From Rostratula benghalensis (taxonomy: Eukaryota; Chordata; Aves; Charadriiformes; Rostratulidae), in NCBI GenBank assembly GCA_013399305.1, contig VXAI01000021.1:4279874-4343873 (forward strand): a stretch of 64,000 nt of DNA. The letters run 5' to 3'. The position numbers were made by a program, and so were the translations under genes. Every line of letters begins with the position of its first letter. The first letter of the stretch is position 1. Of the stretch, positions 12,688 through 23,360 are shown piece after piece. Under the pieces are notes generated by a model that worked only from the letters and a program-made list of their open reading frames with translations, ran no database searches and was not told the origin of the DNA.

Positions 12688-14949
12688 CTAAAAATGTCAG
12701 TGAAACAAAAAATTAATGGTGCAATACAATAACCAGTCAAAAAGATTCCTAATTGGCAGTCTGCAATAATAGGAGTCTATGTAGATGTTTGTTACCAGAT
12801 GGACTATGTAATACAGTAGTAATTGCCTTGGTGAAAGACAAAACAATGTAACAAAACATTGTCCACCTAAGCAAATGTATCTTTGTAGCCATGAAAAGTT
12901 GTATCAATTTACAGAACATAAAAGCTATTAAAAATTAAACAGCCTTCAAAAAGGATAGGTATCTTAATCTCAATACAGATCTGAGATGTTAACATACCAC
13001 ATAGAAGAATCTAAAACCTGCTGAATGTCTTACACCACTTAGGGCTTATAAATTTAGTAGCTAAATCCAAATATCTGTTCAGTACTGCAGAGGACAAAGT
13101 TTAGCACAATTTAAAATGCAAAGACAAAGCAACATTCAAATTCACCTATCAAGAGTGCATGAATTTCAGTTGTTCTCTGAGTTAAATAAAAGATTATGTA
13201 GAACAACTAAATGAACAACAACAACAAAAAAAAAAACACCCAACCAACCAAAGAAAAAGACCCATTTGAGTTGGACCAGAATCCGTAGATTCCACGTCTG
13301 AACAAGTCTGACAGTTATAATTACCGGACCTTGATCACCCACTTCCTTTTACCAGTCTCACACTGATGTACCCACTCACAGCTTTTTATTAATTTAGTGG
13401 GACTAATATAACGCCAGTGAAGACAGCAGTAAATAAAGCTGCAGATTGAAAATTTACAAACCTGAAATTTAATGGAGTTTCTCTACTTGGTTCAGAATGG
13501 ATCTGTTGCCAACAAAGCTGCAAGCTGCAAGCACAGAAATGACTGAACTTTTGTCTGAGTCTCACAAATATGCTCTCTAACTTGGGTTTGTAAAGATTTC
13601 ATTTAATGAATCCAAAGCACTTGCCTCCTAGGGAATGAACTGTTCTCAGAACATTTTGAGGGATCTAAAACAATAAAGAAAAAATAGTTGAAACAATTTC
13701 TACTATCTAATAGTAATGCAAAACCCCAACATACTAGGCTCTTCAGAAGTCAGTCAGCATGGTTGTGAATACTCACACAATGCAGGCACAACTAGTTATC
13801 ATGTTCCCTAGTTCTACAACGTGCTCAAAACTGTTTCATCAATGTCCTAGCAGCTTGCAAGATGTTAAAAAAGCCCACCAGTTAAGTCTGTCAAATTAAG
13901 TAAGGAAGACTAGAATCAAACCCAGTATAAATGATGCATGAAAGACTATATGAAAGTCACATAATACAGAAAGCCACAGAGTTGCATTTACCCACTATAC
14001 CTACCCCCTGTGTCCTGGTTTCTCTTCTGCCTCAAAGCAGGTCACCTTGAAATATTTTGACTACCAGGACACCTACAATTAGAGAATTTCAGCTTCACTA
14101 CGCTGCATGGTAACTTGTGCATAGCTAAAACCTGGGAACTAAAGTCAACCTTGCTGTAACTCCACGCAATTTGATTATACTACAAGTCTTATCCCCAGCC
14201 TATGGCGACTCTAGAGAGTGAAACAATTTACTTTCACCACATGTAATGAGAAAATTATTTGAAACTTTTCAGAAGGAGAGTAAAGAAGAAATAAGGAACA
14301 GTTTCTGGGCCATTTTGTTGGCTTGTTTCAAACTTTCAGGTTTCAACTATTACTTGAAATAGGGTGTGGAGAAAAAGGAGGGGAAACTGTGATGTATACT
14401 CTACAGTACATGGACTAATCCCAGGTGAGCAAAACTTTCATTTCATTATGCTGTCCTCTGTTCCTGGGACTTCCATGGTTAGAACACAAAAAACACAGGA
14501 GCTATAGTTTTAGAGTGCCATTCCCTGGTGCCTCTTTCTCATTGCAAAAATGCCATTCACCGCATTAACTCTAGTCAGATCATCAGTCATATGACATCCT
14601 ATGTCAGAGGAGAATGCAATCACCCATCACATGATGCAACTTACTACTAATTTAGTGAAAAGCTTATACAATAGGCAATCTTCAGTGAAGGCAACAGAAT
14701 TAAAAGAGATATTCCAGACTCCTGCAAGCAGACCATTCCTAAAGGGCAAGTGCTGTGGGAATGAAGAACACTGGCACAGGCAAGCTTTAAACAAGCAATC
14801 TCAGACACTGCAATCTGTATAAGCATGGTAGCAGAATATCTGAGTAGCATTGTGTAGTAATGGCAGTCTGTCTGGCTCTAGATCATTTAACGTGTTTGAA
14901 TCCCATTGCAGAAGTTTTAAGAATGTTAGATCACTGTGCTTCTCAGATT
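12688..14949. other. Non-coding stretch
   Basis: AT-rich, nothing recognisable. An A/C-rich simple repeat lies at about 13216-13251. Short open frames at 14601-14850 on both strands overlap each other and have no features of real genes. Confidence 0.6.
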
Positions 14950-16136
14950 ACAGAATCACAGAATTGTAGGGCTTGGAAGGGACCTTCAAAGATCATCTAG
15001 TCAAACCCCCTGCCAAAGCGTGGTCATCTAGAGCAGGCTGGACAGGAACCCATATGCATCCAGGCAGGTTTTGAGTATCTCCAGCGAAGGAGGCGCCACA
15101 ACCTCTGTGGGCAGCCTGTTCTGGTGTTCAGTCACTCTCAAAGCAAATATTTTTTTCCACACGTTCAGACAGAACTTCCTGTGTTCCAGCTTGTCTATTG
15201 CCCCTTGTTTTGTCACCAGGCACCACTGACACTCACCCTTTAGATATTTATAAGCTTATCTTCTCCAGGTTTAAAAAGACCCAGGGTCTCTCAACCTTTC
15301 CTTATAAAAGAGACACTCCATTCCCTTGATGATCCCTCCACTGGGCTCTTTCCAGTAGTCCCCTGTCCTTCTTGAACTGGGGAGCTTAGAAACAAACGCA
15401 GTACTCCACATGGGACCTAACCAGAGCAGAGTAGAGGGGGAGGATAATCTCCCTTGACCTCCAGGCCAAGCTGTTTTTAATGCAGCCCAGGAGATCATTG
15501 GCCTACTTGGCCACAAGGGCACATTGCTGTCTCATGGTCAACTTGTTGTTCACCAGTACTCTCCAAGCAGAGCTTCCTTCTAGCAGGTCAGCCCTTAATC
15601 TGTACCAGGGTATGGGTTTATTCTTCCCTCGGTGCAGGACTCTACATTTTCCCTTATTGAATTTCATCAGGTTCCTCACTGCCCAACCTTCTAGCCTGCC
15701 TTGATCTCACCAAATTGCACTTCTGGTGTGCCATCCACTCCTCCGAGTTTTGTATCAACAAACTCGCTGAGGGTAATCTCTATGCTCTCACCCATGTCGC
15801 TGATGAATATATTGAACGAGACCAGACCAAGTACCGATACCTGGGGAACACCACTAGTTACAAGTCTCCAACTGGACTCTGCACTGCTGATCACAACCCT
15901 CTAAGCTCTGCCACTCAGACAGTTATCAATCCACCTCACCGTCCTCTCATCTAACCCACACTTCCTGAACTGACCTATAAGGAGGTTATGGGAGACAATT
16001 TCAAAAGCCTTGCTGAAGTCAAGATGAACAACATGCACAGCTCTCCTTTCATTCACTCACTCAGTCAATCTACTGTAGAAGGCTATCAGAATGGTTAAGC
16101 ATGATTTCCTCTTGGTGAATCCTCAGCTAGATCCTC
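14950..16136 (-). mobile_element. CR1 LINE, about 1.2 kb, minus strand, inactive
   Basis: The 3' tail is at 14950-14975 (plus strand CAGAATCACAGAATTG). Going right, the element covers the 3' UTR and the C-terminal half of the reverse transcriptase, and breaks off near 16136. Minus-strand frames show family landmarks: S-G-V-P-Q-V-S-V-L-G and F-N-I-F-I-S-D-M (15894-15691), then Y-K-E-R-L-R (about 15310). The catalytic block that reads F-A-D-D-T-K-L-G-G in active CR1 reads F-V-D-T-K-L-G-G here, so one of the paired aspartates is lost, besides frameshifts. The best-preserved CR1 copy in the window and closely related to the scrap at 36.1 kb. Confidence 0.95.
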
Positions 16137-19100
16137 AGATCCTCAGCTAGAATAAACCACCACTATAATCAAGGAGGCTGTCCTCGTCTGCATCTCCTAA
16201 AGAACTTGTCTTTATATTCTATTATTCAAAATGTTTTTCTCAGCTGCTGTAAGGTTTTCTTATCTGTTTTTTGTTAAACAAGCTACAGAACAAATGCAAA
16301 GATAGCCATATTATGACTAAAATTGCAAACTTAGCTTTGCAGCAAACATACAAATGCTTAACATTCAATTTACTGAACCTTCTACAAACAATTTCATGCC
16401 TCATTTTCCAGCTCTAAGTTGCTACAATGGATATCTTCACAAAAAAATGAAGTAAACCTCCGGTGTTAAGTATTCATTATATACACTCTCCTGCTAAATT
16501 TCTTTGACCATCACAATATTTCTTTGATGTCCCAGCATTTTTACATTTCAAAGACTAAGATAACAATGTGATTTTAAGAAGTCTGGAGGGGAATAAAAAC
16601 AGAATACACGTCCTATGGTGTGCGGCAAAGAAACTGCATTTTCTGAAACAGTTTCAGTACACTGGTTCAATTGTCCTGACTTAGTTTTGATTAGTGTTGG
16701 GAGGTTTTTCAGGTTTTGTCTTTTTAAATGGAGCAAAACAGGTCATCGCAAACCCTGTAATTAACAGTGAAAGAGCAACTTTCTTGTAACTAATCAGTTG
16801 GCCATTTTAAATAAAAAATAAAAGATAAAAAAAATCACTGGAATTGTGATACCATGAGGCAATTCTCTCACTTCACTTTCAATCCTCCACAGGCACTATG
16901 ATGAAAGGAGCTCTTCTCACACAAGGGAGCTTCCTTTTTATTACACAATGCACAAATGGACTTTACATGGCTGGACTGAAGACCTCAAGAAAAGAAAACA
17001 ACTGGGAATTGGAAAGGTAGAAATTAACATTGTTCAAAGAAATTCATATCTTGGCACTGTGTAGAAATCCACTTACAAACATACAGCTTATGTTGCATAT
17101 ATGTCTGATATGTTTGCTTAAAAAACAGGATCTCTAAAAACAGACATGCTAATTCTCTATATTGATGTGCAAGTCAGTGTAGCTGATTTCCATATAAAGG
17201 TAGTGAAATATACCATTTAGTAAGAAAAAACATGCTAAAATAAATATTTTATAGTTTGCTAGCACCTTGCTACCTGGTCATACTACCTTTACATATTTCC
17301 AACTCCGGAATATGCTAGCGAAGAAGAAAGATTAAGATGTATATGTAAGACTGTATATAATACAATCTGCATTTAAGAGCACCAAAAGCTTTGCTTTATT
17401 TACAGACATTGAAAGAAAGCAAAATCTCCAAGTGTCCTATGCTACTAGCATAATGATTTTGGCTGCTCAAAATTGATTAATCCATAATTGCAAGACACCA
17501 TTATCACAGCAGCATACTGCTAGATATGTGGTGCCAAACAGGTATCATCATTTAGGTCTTGTAATCTAAGGAATGACAACAATTTTACATATGGCTATCG
17601 TTAAGCAATATTTAATTAGACTCATGAAGGTAAAGGTCAAAATACTCCATGTGCTGTACCTTAAAAACTCTAGAGTTATCTTTGACTACAATCTTGTAGC
17701 ATAGATTAAACTAATCAAATACACACACAGACTAACATTGCTTTGAAAAATGCATTGTAGTAAAGTTTGTGTATTTACTGAGACACTACCATAATAGCTT
17801 CTCAACATCTTCCACTCTGAGGGCCACACAAGACCAAGATGCTAGTATTATTATTCTCCATGTTAGAGAAAAAGTTGAAACACATAAATATCAATAGCCT
17901 GATTCAGTTCAGCAAGATCTAGATACATTATGGTGTGTAACAAAGCTGATCAGAGAATCTATCTCTCTACAATAGTATACCTTAAGACCTAATCCCAATG
18001 CATTCTAATTTCTCCCTATTTAAGATGTCCACGGAAGCAGACCTTTCCTGTAGCAGTTTTGTGCTTAGAGACTGCAGAACACAGTCTAACATTTTAAGAA
18101 CATTTTTAGCCAGAGATTTACTCCCTCAGATCTTGATAAATCTGAGCTGAAGACATCTTGTTTTGTCTGCCAGAGCTGTATCATAACTACTTCTTGTTGA
18201 AGCTTGTTCCTTTTAAATGTTTATTTCCCTTGTAATTTTCTAAAAAAGGAATTCCTTTCAGGTTGTCATATTTCATCTCAACAATTTTTAGTAAAGTCTC
18301 TCAAGTATCAGGAGATTTGATTTTCATTACTATATCCTAAGGGCAGGGGTGGATGAGGAAGGGAGGACAGGGGAGGATGGAGAACTAATATCCCTCTGAG
18401 AACTTTGTGACCCTTTCTGATAAACAAAACGTTCAAGAATAAGTAGTTTTATAACCACATCTTTTCCCAGACTTATCTAATGCAGCTCTATGAAGAAAAT
18501 TAAAAATAATCACTGGACCCTGAAAATACATTTTGCAGAAGTAATAGTTTTAGGCTCTTCCTTCTAAATCTCCTCTGTTCAAACTGGCATCTTCTCTTGA
18601 TCATAAAAACATAGAGTGCACGTACTTTGGACAAAGAATGCACAAAACAAACATTATGGACTAAATCAAAGAGATATCAAAAAATACAAGAAACAGGGAC
18701 TGAATATTTTTTTCTTACTTCTGCAAGAAAAATACTTCAGTGAGAGGGGAAAAAAAACAAACCAGAATTCTAATTAATCTATCAAAACCAGAATTTGGTC
18801 TTTATTATACACAATGTTTATATTTATCACTTATGCTGTTTATTATATCAAGAGAATGTAAAATAACATATCTACCTAAAGCTTAGAAATGTTTTTAAAA
18901 TTCTTTTAAGTGCTTGAAGATATAAAGTCTAAAATAGCTAACTAACAAAATAAGCGTAACTTGGGAATCAGTGTAAAGTCAGCAAACAATAACTGTTCTT
19001 GATTTAAACATATACTGGGCTTTCACTTATGGACTGCTTACCTTGGCAGAAATCTTTGACATTTTGAGGAAGAACTCCAAAAGATAGGGTATTAACAGCA

Positions 19101-19698
19101 TCAGCAGAGTTTGTGCATATATACAAGTTTAAAATTTCCCTTTTTGGAGCTACAGTTGTTTACAATTGCTTATGTGGAAAAAACTATATTAGAAGAATGC
19201 ATGAATTTCCAAAACATAACTTCTAGACTTCTCTCTATATCTGTAGTTCTACTGGGTAGATACCTGTCCATATATTCAGAAACTTTTAACAGTGTAAAAC
19301 AGTTTCTGTCTTTATCATTCAATTCAAGTAAGTACTTTAATAATAGATTACAAGTAAAAAAGACAGAGAAAATGTGCAGGAGAAGATATTTGATGAATTA
19401 AAGTTTTATCATGACAAAACAAATGTAAGAGAAAAACTGTACAGAATAAATTCATAACTCAAAAGAATATACCAAGCGGATAGCTATCATAGCTTTGGCT
19501 GGATCAACCAATTAGAAAGACAGATGGCCCATCCCTCCCCTCTCTAACAAAAAGAGAGGAGAGGAAGAGATTAAAGATATTTAGGAGTTTGGGAAAAATC
19601 TAAACTAATGAAAATATTAAAAATAATAAAAAAAAAAAATCTTACTTTCAGTATTTTTAAGTGTCTGTTAATCTTTTCCTCTCACTTCCCCAGCCACT
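16137..19698. other. Non-coding stretch
   Basis: AT-rich sequence with no recognised gene or repeat. At its left edge the 12-mer ATCCTCAGCTAG is repeated (about 16120-16150), a small duplication at the end of the CR1 copy. A 96-codon frame at 19111-19401 has no coding features. A 7-bp hairpin lies at 19539-19559. Confidence 0.6.
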
Positions 19699-19705
19699 CA
19701 GAGTT

Positions 19706-19706
19706 N
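19706..19706. other. Ambiguous base (N)
   Basis: Single undetermined base in the assembly, next to an AT-rich tract at the left edge of the LTR. It may mark a consensus problem in repeat sequence. Confidence 0.99.
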
Positions 19707-19734
19707 AAAATATAAAAAATATACAGTATGTACA

Positions 19735-20180
19735 AAAACTTATCAAGCTCTCAGGATGATGATCACATCAACAGCACAGGGAAAAGTCCCAGACCGGACT
19801 TGGCGATGGACAGGAACTGAATTCCACATGTGGAGTCAGGAATGCTTGGATCAGGATTAAAGGCAGAAAAACAGACAGGGTCCTCCTCCAACTTCAGCCA
19901 CTGAAGAAAGAGAGTTGACCCTTTGATCCCTCAGCTTTTATACTGAGCACGATGCAAATGGGATGGAAGACCTTGTTGGTCAGTTTTGGGTCACCTGTCC
20001 TTCCCACTCCTCCCTAGAGGTGTGACCCCTCTATACTTTTCCGCTTCTGACACTTCAATGGGGCAAATATAGGGGGCAATAAGTAAAAGCAAGGACCTCT
20101 CTGCATACCATTCCTTGGTATTATCAGGTCTTATCACTGTGAGAGTGAACAGCTTCTGAACAATATGCTATTAATTTCAG
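19735..20180 (-). mobile_element. LTR of an endogenous retrovirus (solo or fragment), minus orientation
   Basis: This segment is richer in G+C than its surroundings and on the minus strand has the layout of an LTR: a U3-like region (20180 down to about 19945), a TATA box reading TATAAAA at 19942-19936, and a downstream R/U5-like region to about 19735. No gag, pol or env sequence adjoins it, so a solo LTR is most likely. The two stretches CAGAGTT at 19699-19705 and 20178-20184 may or may not be a target-site duplication. TG...CA ends could not be fixed, so both boundaries are approximate. The family was not identified with certainty. Confidence 0.55.
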
Positions 20181-20184
20181 AGTT

Positions 20185-22970
20185 TAGTTAGTTATAGGAG
20201 AACCAGCTAAAAAAGTATAATTATTGAACAGAAACCTCAAACCAGAACAATGGCTTACGTTAACAATTGTGTGTTTCAAATGCAATAGTACAATGATAGC
20301 TCTGCATAGAAAAGCAGTCCCTTTGGAACGTTCATTAGTTTTTGTCCATATTCCCCATTGTAATAGACAGAGAGACAACATTGTATTCCCAGATTTCTGG
20401 ACTCTCAGAACCTCTGATGAGAGGAGAGAATAAGCAGAGTACAAGATGCCAAGGATGCATCCATCTGTGGACTGGTTTATGGTTAATAATGAATTATAAT
20501 TGATGAAAATGACACCTTCCTTTTTTCCTGAGCATATTGATACATTATTACATTTTGGTTAAAAAACGTAGCTCCCACACTCTGCAACAATAGAGCTACT
20601 GACTCCTTTGGCTCAAACTGAGAGCTTTTTATATTACTATTATATGAATTTTATGTAAAGGGTTTGTGACCTGACACAGCAATTACAAGATGAGAGAAGA
20701 CCCTACTCATTAACCTTAATAGGTTTCAAATCAAAATAAAATTGAAAGTCATGTCTTAGTTTTTAAAATTATTTGCCAGTATTGTGATGCAGTAATTTTA
20801 CTGTATCTGGTTTACAAGCATCATTACAAAATTATTTCAAAATCTATTTAATCTCAATCACACAAAAGCATAAGGTGAAAGAAAAGGAAGATATGAAGTA
20901 CTACATTATTATTGCGTATCTCATACTAAATGATACTTAAGTGGTTGAAGATGATGAAAGAAGTCGAATGGAAGAATTAACAGAAAACTGAGCTAGAATG
21001 AGCAGCACCTTTGGTCACGCAACTGCCTTCAGAGTATTATTTTTTAATCAGCCCATTTATTTTGCTGCTTTAAAAAAGGAATAGATACACAAACACAACA
21101 TTTATTTACTATAGAAACACAGCTAGGGTAATGTATGTTCTTTACCTACATTACCTGCAGTTTTTACAACTTGACATGAGAAATAAACATTATCTTTCTG
21201 TAAATTATTTCATAAAGGAATCGGTTTTTGTGAATTCAAATTGTATTTCAGGAAGGCTTGCCTCTATGCAATTTTTTTTTATTTTGCATTAATCATTTTT
21301 GGCTGAAAGGTTTTGTTTATTATTTACAGGATTTTTATTAATTCCTTGTTTTGGCACTATGCAAACACAAAGTAATACACAGCTGGTTACTTTGGCACCA
21401 GGTACAAGAAAAACATACTAGGAATAAACTAGTAGTGTGAGAACGAAGGCACAAAATGTGAATCGAAGCATTGCTCAATGATTCAGAAATCACTAGAAAG
21501 TGCCATCCCTCCATCAAAGCTATGTGTTGACTCTGAACCTTCTTGAAATATTATGATTCACAACAAACTTGCATTTTTGACCATCAATAGGCAAACATAC
21601 TTCATAATAATAACAACAACAACAATGTTAAAGCCACATGTAAGAAATGGACATTACTGGGATCTAAATTCTGTTCTGGAGTTTGCAGTAACCCTTCTGG
21701 TTGGTTGGTTGGTTAGGTGGTTCTTTTAAGTTGAAGCATGGGACAATCTTTGTCCTCTGAACTGGTTATAAAGATCTGCATTACCTTTTCTTTGATGAAA
21801 TATAACAAATACACAAGTCCTATCAATTACTGGTATGAGTAGGAGATACCTTTGACTTCAAATTGACTATAAATTTGGGATTCTTTTCTTCTCACTACAA
21901 AGGGTGATCAATTTGAATTACAAACACCATTAAATGCTCATAAAGTAGTATTTAGCCATCATTATCTTCATGATGCCTGCAAAGCTGCATTTTCCACATG
22001 TATCTAAACTACTGATAGTTGATCCTTCACCTGACTATTCCTTCTGCTAGGAAATGGAAGAGAAATAGCACCAAGCTTAATAAACAGCACCAAGCTTAAT
22101 TTATCCTCAATTTCTGACTCACAAAGACTTCCTCCCCTACTTGCTCCAATATCCCACAAGTGAGAACGATCTTCCTAGCCTTAAAACATGATCTCCTTTA
22201 ACATCTGTTTCTCTGTATATGCCTTATCACTCCATATATCCACACTGTAAACAGGTTCCTTCTATATTATTTGATTTAAAAGAAATCAGCAAACTAAGCA
22301 GAAGCATGTCTGAAGTTCTCTAATCACATCACTGGCATATTGTCCTAAATGATTTTGTCCACTATACTGTAAATCAGTTTTGATATGATACTTTCTCCAC
22401 TAACAAATCAAAATCAGTGAGTTTTAATAAACATTGTGGATTCATCTTGTAGAACCCTCAACAAAAGCATGCACTGAGTTATACAATCCATCCTTAAGTA
22501 GAGGTCAGAGATGTTGAAACATTTTTAGCCCATTCTGTTTCATGCAGAAAGTAGAAGTTTCTTTCTCCTGTCCTGAAACAAATACTATGTAAAAAGTGGA
22601 ATATATTGGAAATGTAAATCTCCTGGCACAACACAGTGAATCCTTCTCAGTAGTTTAATTCATTATTTTATAGGTGCTTTCTATTAAATATATCCAGACC
22701 AGGTTTATTTTCTTTTCAGGTATTTGAACACATTCTTCCAACCACAAAAAAAAAACCCAAAAAAAACCAAACAAAAAACCCCCCACATTCTGAATTACGT
22801 GAATTACGATTTTTCCCATTTTTTATTAATTTATTCAACGTGTAGTTTTTCTTTCTCACTCCACTTAGGCTTTTGGTACATAAACCCTTTCTAAATGTTT
22901 TCACAGCTGCTTAGAAGGTGTTGATTCTTAGTGTCAACTCATTCACTCAACTTAACATAATCATTCCCTT
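20185..22970. other. Non-coding stretch
   Basis: AT-rich; no gene recognised. Simple repeats: (GGTT)4 at 21699-21714 and an A/C-rich run at about 22742-22786. A 19-bp-period duplication of AGCACCAAGCTTAAT occurs at 22067-22100. Confidence 0.6.
22067..22100 (+). repeat. Direct duplication of AGCACCAAGCTTAAT
   Basis: Two identical 15-mers at 22067-22081 and 22086-22100, separated by four bases (period 19). Seen directly; no function inferred. Confidence 0.95.
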
Positions 22971-22979
22971 TTAATAAAA

Positions 22980-23360
22980 CAGTTAACAGGAGACTGATAA
23001 CTATCATTTTACTGATGGGGTCCAATAGCTGGGAGAGTGAAAGGTGACAGTGGTGTAATTACCAGGCCTGACATACTTTGTTCACTTTTCCCACCTTTTT
23101 AGGCAGATGAGGCAGTACTGTACAACGTCAACAATCAAAATGGAAATGCAGGCAGTGTGAAGACTTGGGTGAGTAATTACCAGGAGCCACAGACCTGTGA
23201 CTACTCCCAGCGTGGCAGGGCTGACAAGGTGCAGATTGTTTTTTATCCTCTAGTGTGAATTTGGCTGTCTTGTCCTTGATAGATCCAGGTGGTAGTATTA
23301 ATTAATACACCAGCAGGAGCTAGTTCAGCTCTTGACAATGCATTATCCTTATCTGAAGAG
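22980..23360. promoter_or_regulatory. Probable conserved non-coding element / enhancer
   Basis: Base composition and texture differ from the surrounding AT-rich DNA: few mononucleotide runs, a dense mix of motifs. The 12-mer GTAATTACCAGG occurs twice exactly (23055-23066 and 23173-23184, 118 bases apart); TAATTA is the core of many homeodomain sites. A perfect 14-base palindrome GTATTAATTAATAC lies at 23295-23308, which could bind a homeodomain dimer. Such clustering is typical of developmental enhancers near gene deserts, but conservation in other species could not be tested here. An exon-like segment lies inside it (23103-23168). Confidence 0.4.
23103..23168 (+). other. Candidate 66-nt exon inside the 23.1 kb element
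   Basis: An acceptor with a long pyrimidine tract (CACTTTTCCCACCTTTTTAG ending at 23102) and a full-consensus donor (TGG then GTGAGT from 23169) enclose 66 bases, exactly 22 codons. One of three frames is open throughout and starts A-D-E-A-V-L-Y-N-V-N-N-Q; the other two have stops. It is on the plus strand, opposite to the proposed minus-strand gene, and no partner exon of matching phase was found. It could be a coding cassette exon of another gene, a non-coding RNA exon, or a coincidence within an enhancer. Confidence 0.3.

Noticed and set aside
19699..20184. CAGAGTT direct repeats as target-site duplication of the LTR
   Set aside because: Seven bases match, but no TG/CA ends adjoin them and one flank contains an N; not enough to set the boundaries.
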